Origin: Paracoccaceae bacterium
GTDB lineage: Bacteria > Pseudomonadota > Alphaproteobacteria > Rhodobacterales > Rhodobacteraceae
Direction of reading: 5' to 3'
DNA: 13,292 bases
Assembly (NCBI GenBank): GCA_015485375.1
Contig: WFTU01000137.1
Span: forward strand, 1 to 13,292
Below are positions 6,383 through 12,748 of this stretch, piece by piece (position 1 is the stretch's first letter; each line of letters opens with the position of its first letter). Both the position numbers and the translations under genes were made by a program. The notes beneath the pieces are model-generated. The model searched no databases, was not told the origin of the DNA, and worked only from the letters and a program-made list of their open reading frames with translations.

Positions 6383-7738
6383 TCAACGTCTGTTAAATTC
6401 GGGGGAAACGAGCAGAAGCGCCACGCCTTCCCATTTGCTTTCGGCGCCGGCTACGGCGACCTTCAGGGCGTTGGACACATCCTCGCCCAGCACCTGCCGG
6501 AGCAACTCGCGCGGGTCCACATCCTGCCCGTATTCGCGGGCAATCAGCGTTGCCCATTCGATCCGCGCCGCCAGCGCCGGCGGGGTGATCCAGTCGGCCC
6601 CTGCCTCGGACCAGCCATCAGGCCCCGGCGCACGGAACAACTCCTGCCCCATCGCCATCAGCGGGATCGCCAACCCCTCGCGCAGTTCGCGGACCGGAGA
6701 ATCAGCCAGCACATCGCCCACATCGAGCGCCCGCACCGTGGAAATAACGTATTCCGTCGGCTGCTTGACCTTTTCCCGTTTGGGACTCACGCTCGCCGGA
6801 TGGGTCAGCATCGCCTCGTAGGTCGTCACCAGATCGCCTTTCGAGTCGCGATAGGCCGCCGAAATCGCATCCACCAGCGCCTGTGGCGGCGTCTCTGACA
6901 CGAAATGCACCGCAAGCTTGCGCCCGACGTGCTTCGCCGTATCGGGATGCACCGCCAGATCATCAAGAAACGCAAACACGTCATCGGCCGAGGGGCGCTC
7001 CCCGCCGTAGCTTTTGCCAAGCACCGTCTCGGCCCCCGGCTCGGCCCGCTTCGGATCAAAGGAAAAACCGTTCTTGCCAATACCGAAACCGGTCAGAAGT
7101 TCCGCAAACTGGCGCACATCGTCCTGCGTATAGCTGCCCTCGACTCCCATCGTGTGCAGTTCCAGAATTTCACGGGCCAGGTTTTCGTTCAAACCGCGCT
7201 CGCGCCGCTTTCCGACGGGCGAGTTCGGCCCGACCGAAACATTCTGGTCCAGATACAGCAGCATCGCCGGATGGGTCACGACCGCCTTCAGAAGTTCCGA
7301 AAAATTACCGGCGATGTTCGGGCGGATAGCCTCGTCAACGTAGGACCCTATCGCCAGTTGCAGCTGCTGGTTCTTTCCGGCAACGGTGAAGTTGTCGGCC
7401 CAGAAACCCACCAGTCGCTCGCGAAACCCGAAATCCGACAGGCTGGCACGGGCCAGAAAGGCACGGCGGTCCTCGGCAATCAGCATCCGCATTTTCTTGC
7501 GAAAGTCTTTCCGGCGCTCCCCGGCTCCGGCGACGTTGTTGCGCATATCCCTGCGGATCTTGCGGTCTTCCTCATAGAGCTTGATACGCTCCTTGATCGA
7601 CGGTCGCCTGAATGTCTTTTCCAGCGGATCGCGCGCGGTCAGGCCCGCCAGGGCCTCGGCCACGCTGGAGGCAGCAGGCGCCCCCGGGCGAATGCCGTAT
7701 CCGAACCTGTTGTTCAGAATGAATGTCGAGACAGCCAT
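6383..7738 (-). CDS. DUF1800 family protein
   Basis: A 451-residue DUF1800 protein. Recognisable blocks are the N-terminal LNNRFGYGIRPG, RLVGFWADNFTV, the HPAMLLYLDQN segment, GLNENLAREILELHTMGVEGSYTQDDVRQFAELLTGF (whose ENLAREILELHTMG core is the family hallmark), and a C-terminal SPEFNRR ending. DUF1800 and DUF1501 genes are paired in many bacteria and are thought to act together at the cell surface, but the function is unknown. There is no clear signal peptide here, unlike the DUF1501 partner. The start at 7738 has GAGGAGG 4 bases upstream, and a perfect TATAAT hexamer lies about 30 bases ahead. The DUF1501 gene follows after 11 bases. Confidence 0.9.
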   Translation of the reverse strand: MAVSTFILNNRFGYGIRPGAPAASSVAEALAGLTARDPLEKTFRRPSIKERIKLYEEDRKIRRDMRNNVAGAGERRKDFRKKMRMLIAEDRRAFLARASLSDFGFRERLVGFWADNFTVAGKNQQLQLAIGSYVDEAIRPNIAGNFSELLKAVVTHPAMLLYLDQNVSVGPNSPVGKRRERGLNENLAREILELHTMGVEGSYTQDDVRQFAELLTGFGIGKNGFSFDPKRAEPGAETVLGKSYGGERPSADDVFAFLDDLAVHPDTAKHVGRKLAVHFVSETPPQALVDAISAAYRDSKGDLVTTYEAMLTHPASVSPKREKVKQPTEYVISTVRALDVGDVLADSPVRELREGLAIPLMAMGQELFRAPGPDGWSEAGADWITPPALAARIEWATLIAREYGQDVDPRELLRQVLGEDVSNALKVAVAGAESKWEGVALLLVSPEFNRR

Positions 7739-7767
7739 GTTCCCTCCTCAAATCGGTTGTTATGAGG

Positions 7768-7773
7768 ATTATA
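7768..7773 (-). promoter_or_regulatory. Candidate -10 box for the DUF1800-DUF1501 operon
   Basis: A perfect TATAAT on the minus strand ends 29 bases before the DUF1800 start codon, in the spacer after aspS. No good -35 hexamer is seen at the usual distance (GACGGA at 17 bp), so an activator may be needed or the match may be chance. Confidence 0.4.
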
Positions 7774-7786
7774 CGGGAGGGAACAG

Positions 7787-7806
7787 AAATTCCGTCGCGG
7801 AAATTT
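7787..7806 (-). terminator. Weak hairpin terminator after aspS
   Basis: On the minus strand TTCCG-CGA-CGGAA forms a 5-bp stem with a 3-base loop, extended by an A/T-paired base with one bulge, followed by TTTCTGTT. It begins 9 bases past the aspS stop. It is short and its T tract is interrupted, so it is only a moderate candidate. Confidence 0.4.
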
Positions 7807-7814
7807 TGAAAAAC

Positions 7815-9590
7815 CTAGTCCTGCGGAATAATCCGCAGACCCAGCTCGCGGAGCTGTTCGTTGGAAACCTCGCCCGGGGCTTCCATCATCAGGTCCTCGG
7901 CACGCTGGTTCATCGGGAACATGATAACCTCGCGGATGTTTTCCTCGTCGGCCAGCAGCATTACCATGCGGTCGATACCGGCAGCGCAGCCACCATGCGG
8001 AGGGGCGCCGTATTTGAACGCCTTGACCATACCGCCGAAGCGTTTCTCGACCTCTTCCTTGCCGTAACCGGCAATGCCGAAGGCCTTGTACATGATGTCG
8101 AGCTTGTAGTTCCGGATCGCCCCGGAGATCAGCTCGTAACCGTTGCAGGCAAGGTCGTACTGGTAGCCGAGCACTTTGAGCGGATCGCCCTCCAGCGCCT
8201 CCATCCCGCCCTGCGGCATGGAGAAGGGGTTGTGTTCGAAATCGATCTCGCCGGTTTCCTCGTCTTTCTCGAAGATCGGGAAATCGACGACCCAGCACAT
8301 CTCGAACCGGTTCTCGTCGGTCAGGCCCAGTTCCTTGCCGATGACGTTGCGCGCACGCCCTGCAACCGCCTCGAAGGATTTCGGTTTGCCGCCGAGGAAG
8401 AAAGCCGCATCGCCAATGCCAAGGCCAAGCTGCTGGCGGATCGCCTCGGTGCGCTCCGGACCGATGTTCTTGGCCAGCGGGCCGGCGGCATTCATCTCGC
8501 CGTCCATCTCGCGCCAGAAAATATAGCCCATGCCGGGCAGCCCTTCCTGCTGGGCGAATTTATTCATGCGGTCACAGAACTTGCGCGAGCCGCCGGTCGG
8601 GGCGGGAATGGCACGTACTTCATTGCCTTCCTGTTCCAGCAGGCTGGCGAAAATCTTGAAACCGGAGCCTTTGAAATGTTCGGACACAACCTGCATCTTG
8701 ATCGGATTGCGCAGGTCCGGCTTGTCGGAGCCATACCACAGCGCCGCATCCTTGTAGGAAATCTGCGGGATCTCGTGGCTGACCGGACGGCCGCCGCCGA
8801 ATTCCTCGAACACACCGATCATCACCGGCTCGATGGTGTCGAACACGTCCTGCTGCGTAACGAAGCTCATTTCCATGTCGAGCTGATAGAAATCGGTCGG
8901 CGAGCGGTCGGCGCGCGGATCCTCGTCACGGAAACACGGGGCGATCTGGAAATACTTGTCGAAACCCGCAACCATCATCATCTGTTTGAACTGCTGCGGT
9001 GCCTGCGGCAACGCATAGAACTTGCCCGGGTGCAGACGCGACGGCACGAGGAAATCGCGCGCGCCTTCGGGGCTGGAAGCGGTAATAATAGGTGTCTGGT
9101 ATTCGTTGAACCCGATGTCCATCATCCGGCGACGCAGACTGGCCACGACGTTGGAGCGCAACATCATGCGGTTGTGCAATCCTTCGCGGCGCAGGTCGAG
9201 GAAGCGATACTTCAGGCGGGTTTCCTCGGGGTATTCCGGCTCGCCGAACACCGGCAGCGGCAGCTCCTCGGAGGCGCCGAGAACTTCCATGTCCTTGATG
9301 AAAATCTCGATCTCGCCGGTCGGGATGTTCTCGTTCACCAGTTCCGGATCGCGCGCCTTCACCGTCCCGTCAATACGGATCACCCATTCGGAACGCACCT
9401 TTTCCAGTTCGTGGAAAACCGGCGAATCCTCGTCGGCCAGAACCTGCGTGATCCCGTAATGGTCGCGAAGGTCGATAAACAGCACGCCGCCATGATCGCG
9501 CACACGATGCACCCAGCCGGAAAGGCGGACATCCTCGCCAACATTGGCGGCGGTCAGTTCATTGCATTTGTGAGAGCGAAAAGCGTGCAT
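7815..9590 (-). CDS. aspS: Aspartate-tRNA ligase
   Basis: A 591-residue bacterial-type class II aminoacyl-tRNA synthetase that charges tRNA with aspartate in the cytoplasm. The order is an N-terminal OB-fold anticodon-binding domain (about 1-110), class II motif 2 FRDEDPRADRSPTDFYQLD (220-238), a central GAD insertion, and motif 3 HGGCAAGIDRMVML near the C terminus (532-545). The DHGG sequence (residues 32-35) has His where discriminating enzymes such as E. coli AspRS have Leu, which suggests a non-discriminating enzyme that also makes Asp-tRNA(Asn) for the GatCAB amidotransferase; this is inference from known AspRS mutational work. The start MHAFRSHKCNEL matches the family; upstream in-frame codons belong to the leader. 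The Shine-Dalgarno (CGGGAA) is weak. The gene appears monocistronic. Confidence 0.97.
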   Translation of the reverse strand: MHAFRSHKCNELTAANVGEDVRLSGWVHRVRDHGGVLFIDLRDHYGITQVLADEDSPVFHELEKVRSEWVIRIDGTVKARDPELVNENIPTGEIEIFIKDMEVLGASEELPLPVFGEPEYPEETRLKYRFLDLRREGLHNRMMLRSNVVASLRRRMMDIGFNEYQTPIITASSPEGARDFLVPSRLHPGKFYALPQAPQQFKQMMMVAGFDKYFQIAPCFRDEDPRADRSPTDFYQLDMEMSFVTQQDVFDTIEPVMIGVFEEFGGGRPVSHEIPQISYKDAALWYGSDKPDLRNPIKMQVVSEHFKGSGFKIFASLLEQEGNEVRAIPAPTGGSRKFCDRMNKFAQQEGLPGMGYIFWREMDGEMNAAGPLAKNIGPERTEAIRQQLGLGIGDAAFFLGGKPKSFEAVAGRARNVIGKELGLTDENRFEMCWVVDFPIFEKDEETGEIDFEHNPFSMPQGGMEALEGDPLKVLGYQYDLACNGYELISGAIRNYKLDIMYKAFGIAGYGKEEVEKRFGGMVKAFKYGAPPHGGCAAGIDRMVMLLADEENIREVIMFPMNQRAEDLMMEAPGEVSNEQLRELGLRIIPQD

Positions 9591-9650
9591 GGCGTTGATT
9601 CCCGAAACGGTTAAAGGCACATGCGAACATGCGCCATATAGGTCGGGACG

Positions 9651-9679
9651 GATACACATGTTTAGCGGCCGGATGTCAA
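9651..9679 (-). promoter_or_regulatory. aspS: Candidate aspS promoter
   Basis: On the minus strand a perfect TTGACA (9679-9674) is followed after 17 bases by TGTATC (9656-9651), about 60 bases upstream of the aspS start codon. The -35 is strong and the -10 poor. No better pair is seen in the spacer. Confidence 0.4.
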
Positions 9680-9698
9680 GGCTTGCGGCCCGACAGCG

Positions 9699-9718
9699 CG
9701 GTTTTGCAGGGAAAACCG
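9699..9718. other. Inverted repeat in the aspS-cytochrome spacer
   Basis: CGGTTTT-GCAGGG-AAAACCG forms a perfect 7-bp stem with a 6-base loop, about 140 bases upstream of the cytochrome operon start. No T tract follows the stem on either strand, so an operator is more likely than a terminator. Function unknown. Confidence 0.35.
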
Positions 9719-9793
9719 TCTATAACCGGAGGTATAAGAGCGCCGTTTCAGACCCAAGTAACATATAAACCCGCCGCAGGAGGCCGTAGATAT

Positions 9794-9855
9794 CAACTCG
9801 AAACAACCCGAATTGTATCAGTGCTCCGGGTTGCCTCCTGAAATCGAGCGAGTTG
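9794..9855 (+). promoter_or_regulatory. Two nested inverted repeats ahead of the cytochrome operon
   Basis: Four related 7-base elements stand in the 65 bases before the first start codon of the operon: CAACTCG (9794-9800), CAACCCG (9804-9810), CGGGTTG (9827-9833) and CGAGTTG (9849-9855). The inner two and the outer two are exact inverted repeats, and the left two are a 10-bp-spaced direct repeat. In RNA the outer pair would cover the weak ribosome binding region just before the ATG at 9859. They may be operator half-sites for a regulator or a leader RNA structure. Confidence 0.45.
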
Positions 9856-9858
9856 ACT

Positions 9859-10992
9859 ATGAAAAGCGCAGATCACGCGAAAATCCGTGTATGGGACCTG
9901 TTCGTCCGTTTTTTCCACTGGACACTGGTGGTGGCGGTCTCCGCTGCCGCCTATTCCGGCTTTCTGCTGGGCGGAACCTGGATTTCCGCGCACATCTGGG
10001 CCGGAAGCGTGGCGACCGCGCTGATACTGGCCCGCCTGCTCTGGGGCATATGGGGCAGCCCCTACGCCCGTTTCGGCAATTTCGTCAAAGGCCCGCGCGC
10101 CGCCCTTGAACATGTGCGCGAACTGCGCTCCGGCGCGGGCGAGCGCCATCTGGGGCACAACCCGCTTGGCGCGCTGATGATCCTCGCCCTGATTACCACG
10201 ATCCTGCTGCTGGCCCTGAGCGGCACCGTCGGACTCGGCGGGGTATTCAAGGTCGGACCCTTCGGGTTTGCCACCACCTACCAGTTCGGAAACACCACGC
10301 TTTCGCTGCACAAGCTGCTGGCCATCTGGCTGCTGGTTCTGGTCGGCCTGCATATCGCCGGCGCCGTGTTCGAGGGGCTTCGCACACGCGAAAACCTCGT
10401 GAAAGCCATGGTCACCGGATACAAGGAAGCCGAACCGGGCGAGATCGAACAGCCCGCCGGCAAGGCCCGCCCGCTTCTGGTTACCTCCCTGTTCACAGCC
10501 CTCGCCGCAATGCTGTTCTGGGGGGGCGCCACGCTGGCCTCGCGCCCTGCGCCCGATCTGCCCCCGGTTGGCGAGGCCGCCTTCGATGTCACATATGCGG
10601 ATGAATGCTCCGCCTGCCACATCGCCTACAACCCCAGCCTGATGGGCGAGAAAAGCTGGACCCTCCTGATGTCCAACCTCTCCGACCATTTCGGCGAGGA
10701 CGCGAGCCTCGATCCCGCCACAACCGAGGAACTGACCCGCTGGCTGGCCGCCAATGCCGCCGAAACCGTCGATACCAAACCCGCCCATATGCTGCGCCAT
10801 ATGGCCGACAACGCCCCGTTTACCATCACCGAAACCCCGTTCTGGAAACTGACGCACAAGAACATTCCGGACACCGTATTTACCCGCCCGCCGGTCTATG
10901 ACAACGGCAACTGTGCCGCCTGCCACAGCGACGCGGAAAGCGGACGCTTTTATCCCGCCAATATTTCAATACCAAAGGAGAACCAGAAATGA
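9859..10992 (+). CDS. Cytochrome b561 with C-terminal diheme cytochrome c domain
   Basis: A 377-residue membrane cytochrome that should carry electrons from the quinone pool across the membrane to periplasmic cytochromes. Residues 1-185 are a b561/Ni-hydrogenase cytochrome b-type domain with four helices (about 17-37, 45-65, 105-125, 150-172) and candidate heme b ligands H20, H100, H151 and H165. A fifth helix (about 207-227) anchors a DHC-like diheme domain with C250-SAC-H254 and C352-AAC-H356, and H277 (HFGEDASL) and H333 as probable sixth ligands. The C-terminal domain is a paralogue of the free DHC two genes downstream. The ATG at 9859 is preferred over a TTG two codons earlier; the Shine-Dalgarno is poor. 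The gene overlaps the SHP gene by 4 bases (ATGA), so the two are coupled. Confidence 0.92.
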   Translation: MKSADHAKIRVWDLFVRFFHWTLVVAVSAAAYSGFLLGGTWISAHIWAGSVATALILARLLWGIWGSPYARFGNFVKGPRAALEHVRELRSGAGERHLGHNPLGALMILALITTILLLALSGTVGLGGVFKVGPFGFATTYQFGNTTLSLHKLLAIWLLVLVGLHIAGAVFEGLRTRENLVKAMVTGYKEAEPGEIEQPAGKARPLLVTSLFTALAAMLFWGGATLASRPAPDLPPVGEAAFDVTYADECSACHIAYNPSLMGEKSWTLLMSNLSDHFGEDASLDPATTEELTRWLAANAAETVDTKPAHMLRHMADNAPFTITETPFWKLTHKNIPDTVFTRPPVYDNGNCAACHSDAESGRFYPANISIPKENQK

Positions 10993-11402
10993 ACAAACAG
11001 ACAGGCATCCTCGCCCTGACCCTCGCGGCAGGCGTCCTCGGGCTGGCCGGTTACGCCGTAGCCAACGCATCGCGCGACGCGATCCTGCAGGGCTACGCAC
11101 AACAGGCGGGCGTCAGCAGCTTTTCCGCTGCAGCCGGCAAGGCAATGTTTCTGAGCACCAACACCACAGGCAAGCCGGAAACGCCGTCCTGCACCACATG
11201 CCACACCAGTGATCCGACCGCCGCAGGGAAAACCCGCGTCGGAAAACCGATCGACCCGATGGCCGTCTCGCGCACACCGGACCGGTTCACAGACCCCGCC
11301 AAGGTGGAAAAATGGTTCCGCCGCAATTGCAAATCCGTCCTCGGTCGGGAATGCACCCCGCAGGAAAAGGGTGATTTTATCACCTATATGAGCAGCATCT
11401 AG
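10989..11402 (+). CDS. shp: SHP-type monoheme cytochrome c (DUF1924)
   Basis: A 137-residue exported cytochrome related to sphaeroides heme protein (SHP), a high-spin cytochrome that binds oxygen when reduced. After a signal peptide (about 1-27, ending near AVANA) comes the heme site C68-TTC-H72 in the SCTTCH context, and the TPDRFTDPAKVEKWF block typical of SHP. Asn113 in RRNC lies 41 residues after the heme His, the same distance as the distal Asn88 ligand from His47 in R. sphaeroides SHP as I recall its sequence. C114 and C122 match the SHP cysteine pair. The start has AAGGAG about 9 bases upstream and overlaps the preceding stop. Its flanking diheme cytochromes are the expected electron donors. 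The physiological role of SHP is unsettled. Confidence 0.93.
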   Translation: MNKQTGILALTLAAGVLGLAGYAVANASRDAILQGYAQQAGVSSFSAAAGKAMFLSTNTTGKPETPSCTTCHTSDPTAAGKTRVGKPIDPMAVSRTPDRFTDPAKVEKWFRRNCKSVLGRECTPQEKGDFITYMSSI

Positions 11403-11419
11403 ACAGGAAGGTAATCAAA

Positions 11420-11887
11420 ATGAAATACACTCTCTCCGCCATAGCCGCGACAGCGACGATCGCCGCCGCCGTGGTATTCTCCGGCGTCACGCCCGCAGTC
11501 AGCGGCTCGAACAACGCCTTCGTCGTGACCAACGAAACGACCAAGGCCGAATGTTCCGCCTGCCACATGGCCTACCCGCCGGGTTTCCTGCCGAAACGTT
11601 CCTGGCAGGCCATTATGTCCGACCTTTCCAACCATTTCGGCGAGGACGCAAGCCTTGACGACGCATCGACCAAGGAAATCACCGACTATCTGGTCGCAAC
11701 CGCCCCGGCCGAAATCCGCGGCCTGAACCCGACCTACACGGTCCTGCGCATCAGCCAGATGCCCTGGTTCACCCGCGAACACGGCTCCCGCACCATCGCC
11801 TATGCCAAAAGCAAACCCGACATCGGCTCGATCTCCAACTGTGCCGCCTGCCACCGTGGCGCAGAACGCGGGTTCTTCGGCGACTAG
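11420..11887 (+). CDS. dhc: Periplasmic diheme cytochrome c (DHC)
   Basis: A 155-residue exported diheme cytochrome like the DHC that donates electrons to SHP in R. sphaeroides. A signal peptide spans about 1-29. The N-terminal heme site is C45-SAC-H49 with H72 in HFGEDASL as likely sixth ligand; the C-terminal site is C141-AAC-H145 with H121 (PWFTREH) as likely ligand. It shares the CSACHxAY, SWxxxMSxLSxHFGEDASLD and CAACH blocks with the C-terminal domain of the membrane cytochrome two genes upstream, so the operon encodes two DHC modules. A GGAAGG ribosome binding site precedes the ATG, 17 bases after the SHP stop. It is the last gene before the hairpin at 11912-11937. Confidence 0.93.
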   Translation: MKYTLSAIAATATIAAAVVFSGVTPAVSGSNNAFVVTNETTKAECSACHMAYPPGFLPKRSWQAIMSDLSNHFGEDASLDDASTKEITDYLVATAPAEIRGLNPTYTVLRISQMPWFTREHGSRTIAYAKSKPDIGSISNCAACHRGAERGFFGD

Positions 11888-11911
11888 AGCCTGCAAACAC
11901 CCCACGATAAC

Positions 11912-11937
11912 GCCTGTCCCGCCAAAGCGGGGCAGGC
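11912..11937 (+). terminator. Strong GC hairpin closing the cytochrome operon
   Basis: GCCTGTCCCGC (11912-11922), loop CAAA, GCGGGGCAGGC (11927-11937): an 11-bp stem with one G-T pair, 24 bases after the DHC stop. No T tract follows, so it may protect the 3' end or act with Rho instead of being a classical intrinsic terminator. Confidence 0.6.
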
Positions 11938-12092
11938 AACACCGCCCTCAATGAGCGGATGATGAAACGGCGCGACCACATTTCCCTCGCCCTCGGGTCC
12001 GTCAATCCCCCAGAAAATTCCCTGCTAATTCAGCAGATTGCAAATTATTGCATACTTCTCCAACCTTCCGGTAACAAAAAATTGACAGGCCA
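11938..12092. other. Gene-free spacer between the cytochrome and copper-linked operons
   Basis: Together with the flanking hairpin and promoter, about 310 bases between the DHC stop and the next start codon hold no convincing gene. Visible elements are a small inverted repeat CTGCT-AATTC-AGCAG (12022-12036) and a direct repeat TTGCA spaced 10 bp (12038 and 12048). AT content rises towards the promoter at 12093. Confidence 0.5.
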
Positions 12093-12123
12093 TTGACCTT
12101 ACAGTGACTGGAAGGCCTATATC
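12093..12123 (+). promoter_or_regulatory. CueR/MerR-type promoter, probably copper responsive
   Basis: TTGACC (12093-12098) and TATATC (12118-12123) are separated by 19 bp, the long spacer characteristic of MerR-family promoters. Centred in the spacer is the dyad CCTTACA-GTGAC-TGGAAGG (12097-12115), matching the layout and most bases of the CueR operator at E. coli copA (CCTTCCC-CTTGC-TGGAAGG). The downstream gene carries a copper-type metal-binding domain, which agrees. No merR-like gene lies in the window, so the regulator must be encoded elsewhere. Confidence 0.7.
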
Positions 12124-12131
12124 CGTTTACA

Positions 12132-12152
12132 CGAAGGCGAATCCTCCCTTCG
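12132..12152 (+). other. Leader hairpin
   Basis: CGAAGG (12132-12137) and CCTTCG (12147-12152) can pair around a 9-base loop just downstream of the expected transcription start of the CueR-type promoter. It may stabilise the leader; there is no sign that it terminates. Confidence 0.3.
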
Positions 12153-12197
12153 ACGACATTTGAAATACGCAGTATTGTTCAACGGAGAAACGGAAAA

Positions 12198-12323
12198 ATG
12201 ATCTGGTTACCTGACATCGCCACAACAATCTGGTTTGACCTTGCCGCCGCTTTCTTCCTGTTTGCGCCCGCCACTCGCCCGCGAACCGCTCTGATGCCGG
12301 CCCCGGTACGGGCAAGCGTGTAG
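12198..12323 (+). CDS. Possible 41-residue small protein
   Basis: Between the CueR-type promoter and the NuoA-like gene is a 41-codon frame starting MIWLPDIATTIWFDLAAAFF and ending in PVRASV. CGGAG lies about 12 bases before the ATG, followed by a purine-rich run. The first half is hydrophobic enough for one short membrane segment (about 8-24); the second is Pro/Arg-rich. I do not recognise it. It may be a small membrane subunit, a leader peptide, or a chance frame. There is no Cys or His and only two Met, so it is not an obvious copper chaperone. Confidence 0.4.
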   Translation: MIWLPDIATTIWFDLAAAFFLFAPATRPRTALMPAPVRASV

Positions 12324-12382
12324 ACCCGATCCAATATCCGCGCTAGCCTGCCGCAACACTCCAAATCCACCGGAGACGCCCG

Positions 12383-12745
12383 ATGAGCCAACTGCAACAA
12401 TATGCCATTCTCCTTGCCCTGACGCTCGGAACGGTCGGTTTCGTGTTGAGCCTCTACGGCCTGGCGCGCGCCATCGGTCGCAACCGCAGCGAGCCCGGCA
12501 AAGACGTTCCCGCCACAGCCGGGAAACTGTCGCGTGATCCTGTCTGGGTGCGCTACCACGCCCGCTATACCGCCTATGCCCTGCTGTTTCTGGCGTTCGA
12601 TATGGAAATGGCTTTCATGTATCCATGGGCGGTCGTTTACCGCGAAGAGGGGCTTGTAGCGCTTCTCGACATGGGTGTTTTTCTCGCGATCCTGTTCCTC
12701 GGCCTGCTCTATGGCTGGAGTCAGGGCGCCTTCAGGAGACAATAG
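12383..12745 (+). CDS. Divergent NuoA-like complex I membrane subunit
   Basis: A 120-residue inner-membrane protein with three helices (about 6-31, 62-86, 91-112) and the NuoA hallmark FDMEMAFMYPWAVV (72-85), keeping D73 and E75, the acidic pair of the complex I proton path. The loop between helices 1 and 2 departs from the family: where NuoA/ND3 has the conserved PYECG with its cysteine, this protein reads VPATAG (42-47) and has no cysteine at all. This points to a complex-I-derived paralogue instead of the housekeeping NuoA. The start has GGAGA 6 bases upstream. The NuoB-like gene begins 3 bases after its stop, so the two are in one operon under the CueR-type promoter. Confidence 0.86.
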   Translation: MSQLQQYAILLALTLGTVGFVLSLYGLARAIGRNRSEPGKDVPATAGKLSRDPVWVRYHARYTAYALLFLAFDMEMAFMYPWAVVYREEGLVALLDMGVFLAILFLGLLYGWSQGAFRRQ

Positions 12746-12748
12746 AAA

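Noticed and set aside
5109..6821. 570-codon open frame on the plus strand opposite DUF1501/DUF1800
   Set aside because: Antisense to two conserved family genes, with no ribosome binding site or recognisable domain.
7581..9614. 677-codon open frame on the plus strand opposite aspS
   Set aside because: It covers nearly the whole complement of aspS and part of DUF1800; long antisense frames are common in GC-rich genes and no domain is visible.
9793..10926. 377-codon open frame on the minus strand opposite the cytochrome b gene
   Set aside because: Gly/Gln-rich low-complexity translation antisense to a gene with heme motifs; a shadow of codon bias.
12082..12087. TTGACA just upstream of the CueR-type promoter as an alternative -35
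   Set aside because: At 17-18 bp spacing it would need TGACTG or GACTGG as -10, which is far from consensus; the TTGACC-19-TATATC reading is much better.
11959..12096. 45-codon plus-strand frame after the cytochrome operon (MMKRRDHISL...)
   Set aside because: No ribosome binding site, no recognisable features, and its stop overlaps the -35 box of the CueR-type promoter.
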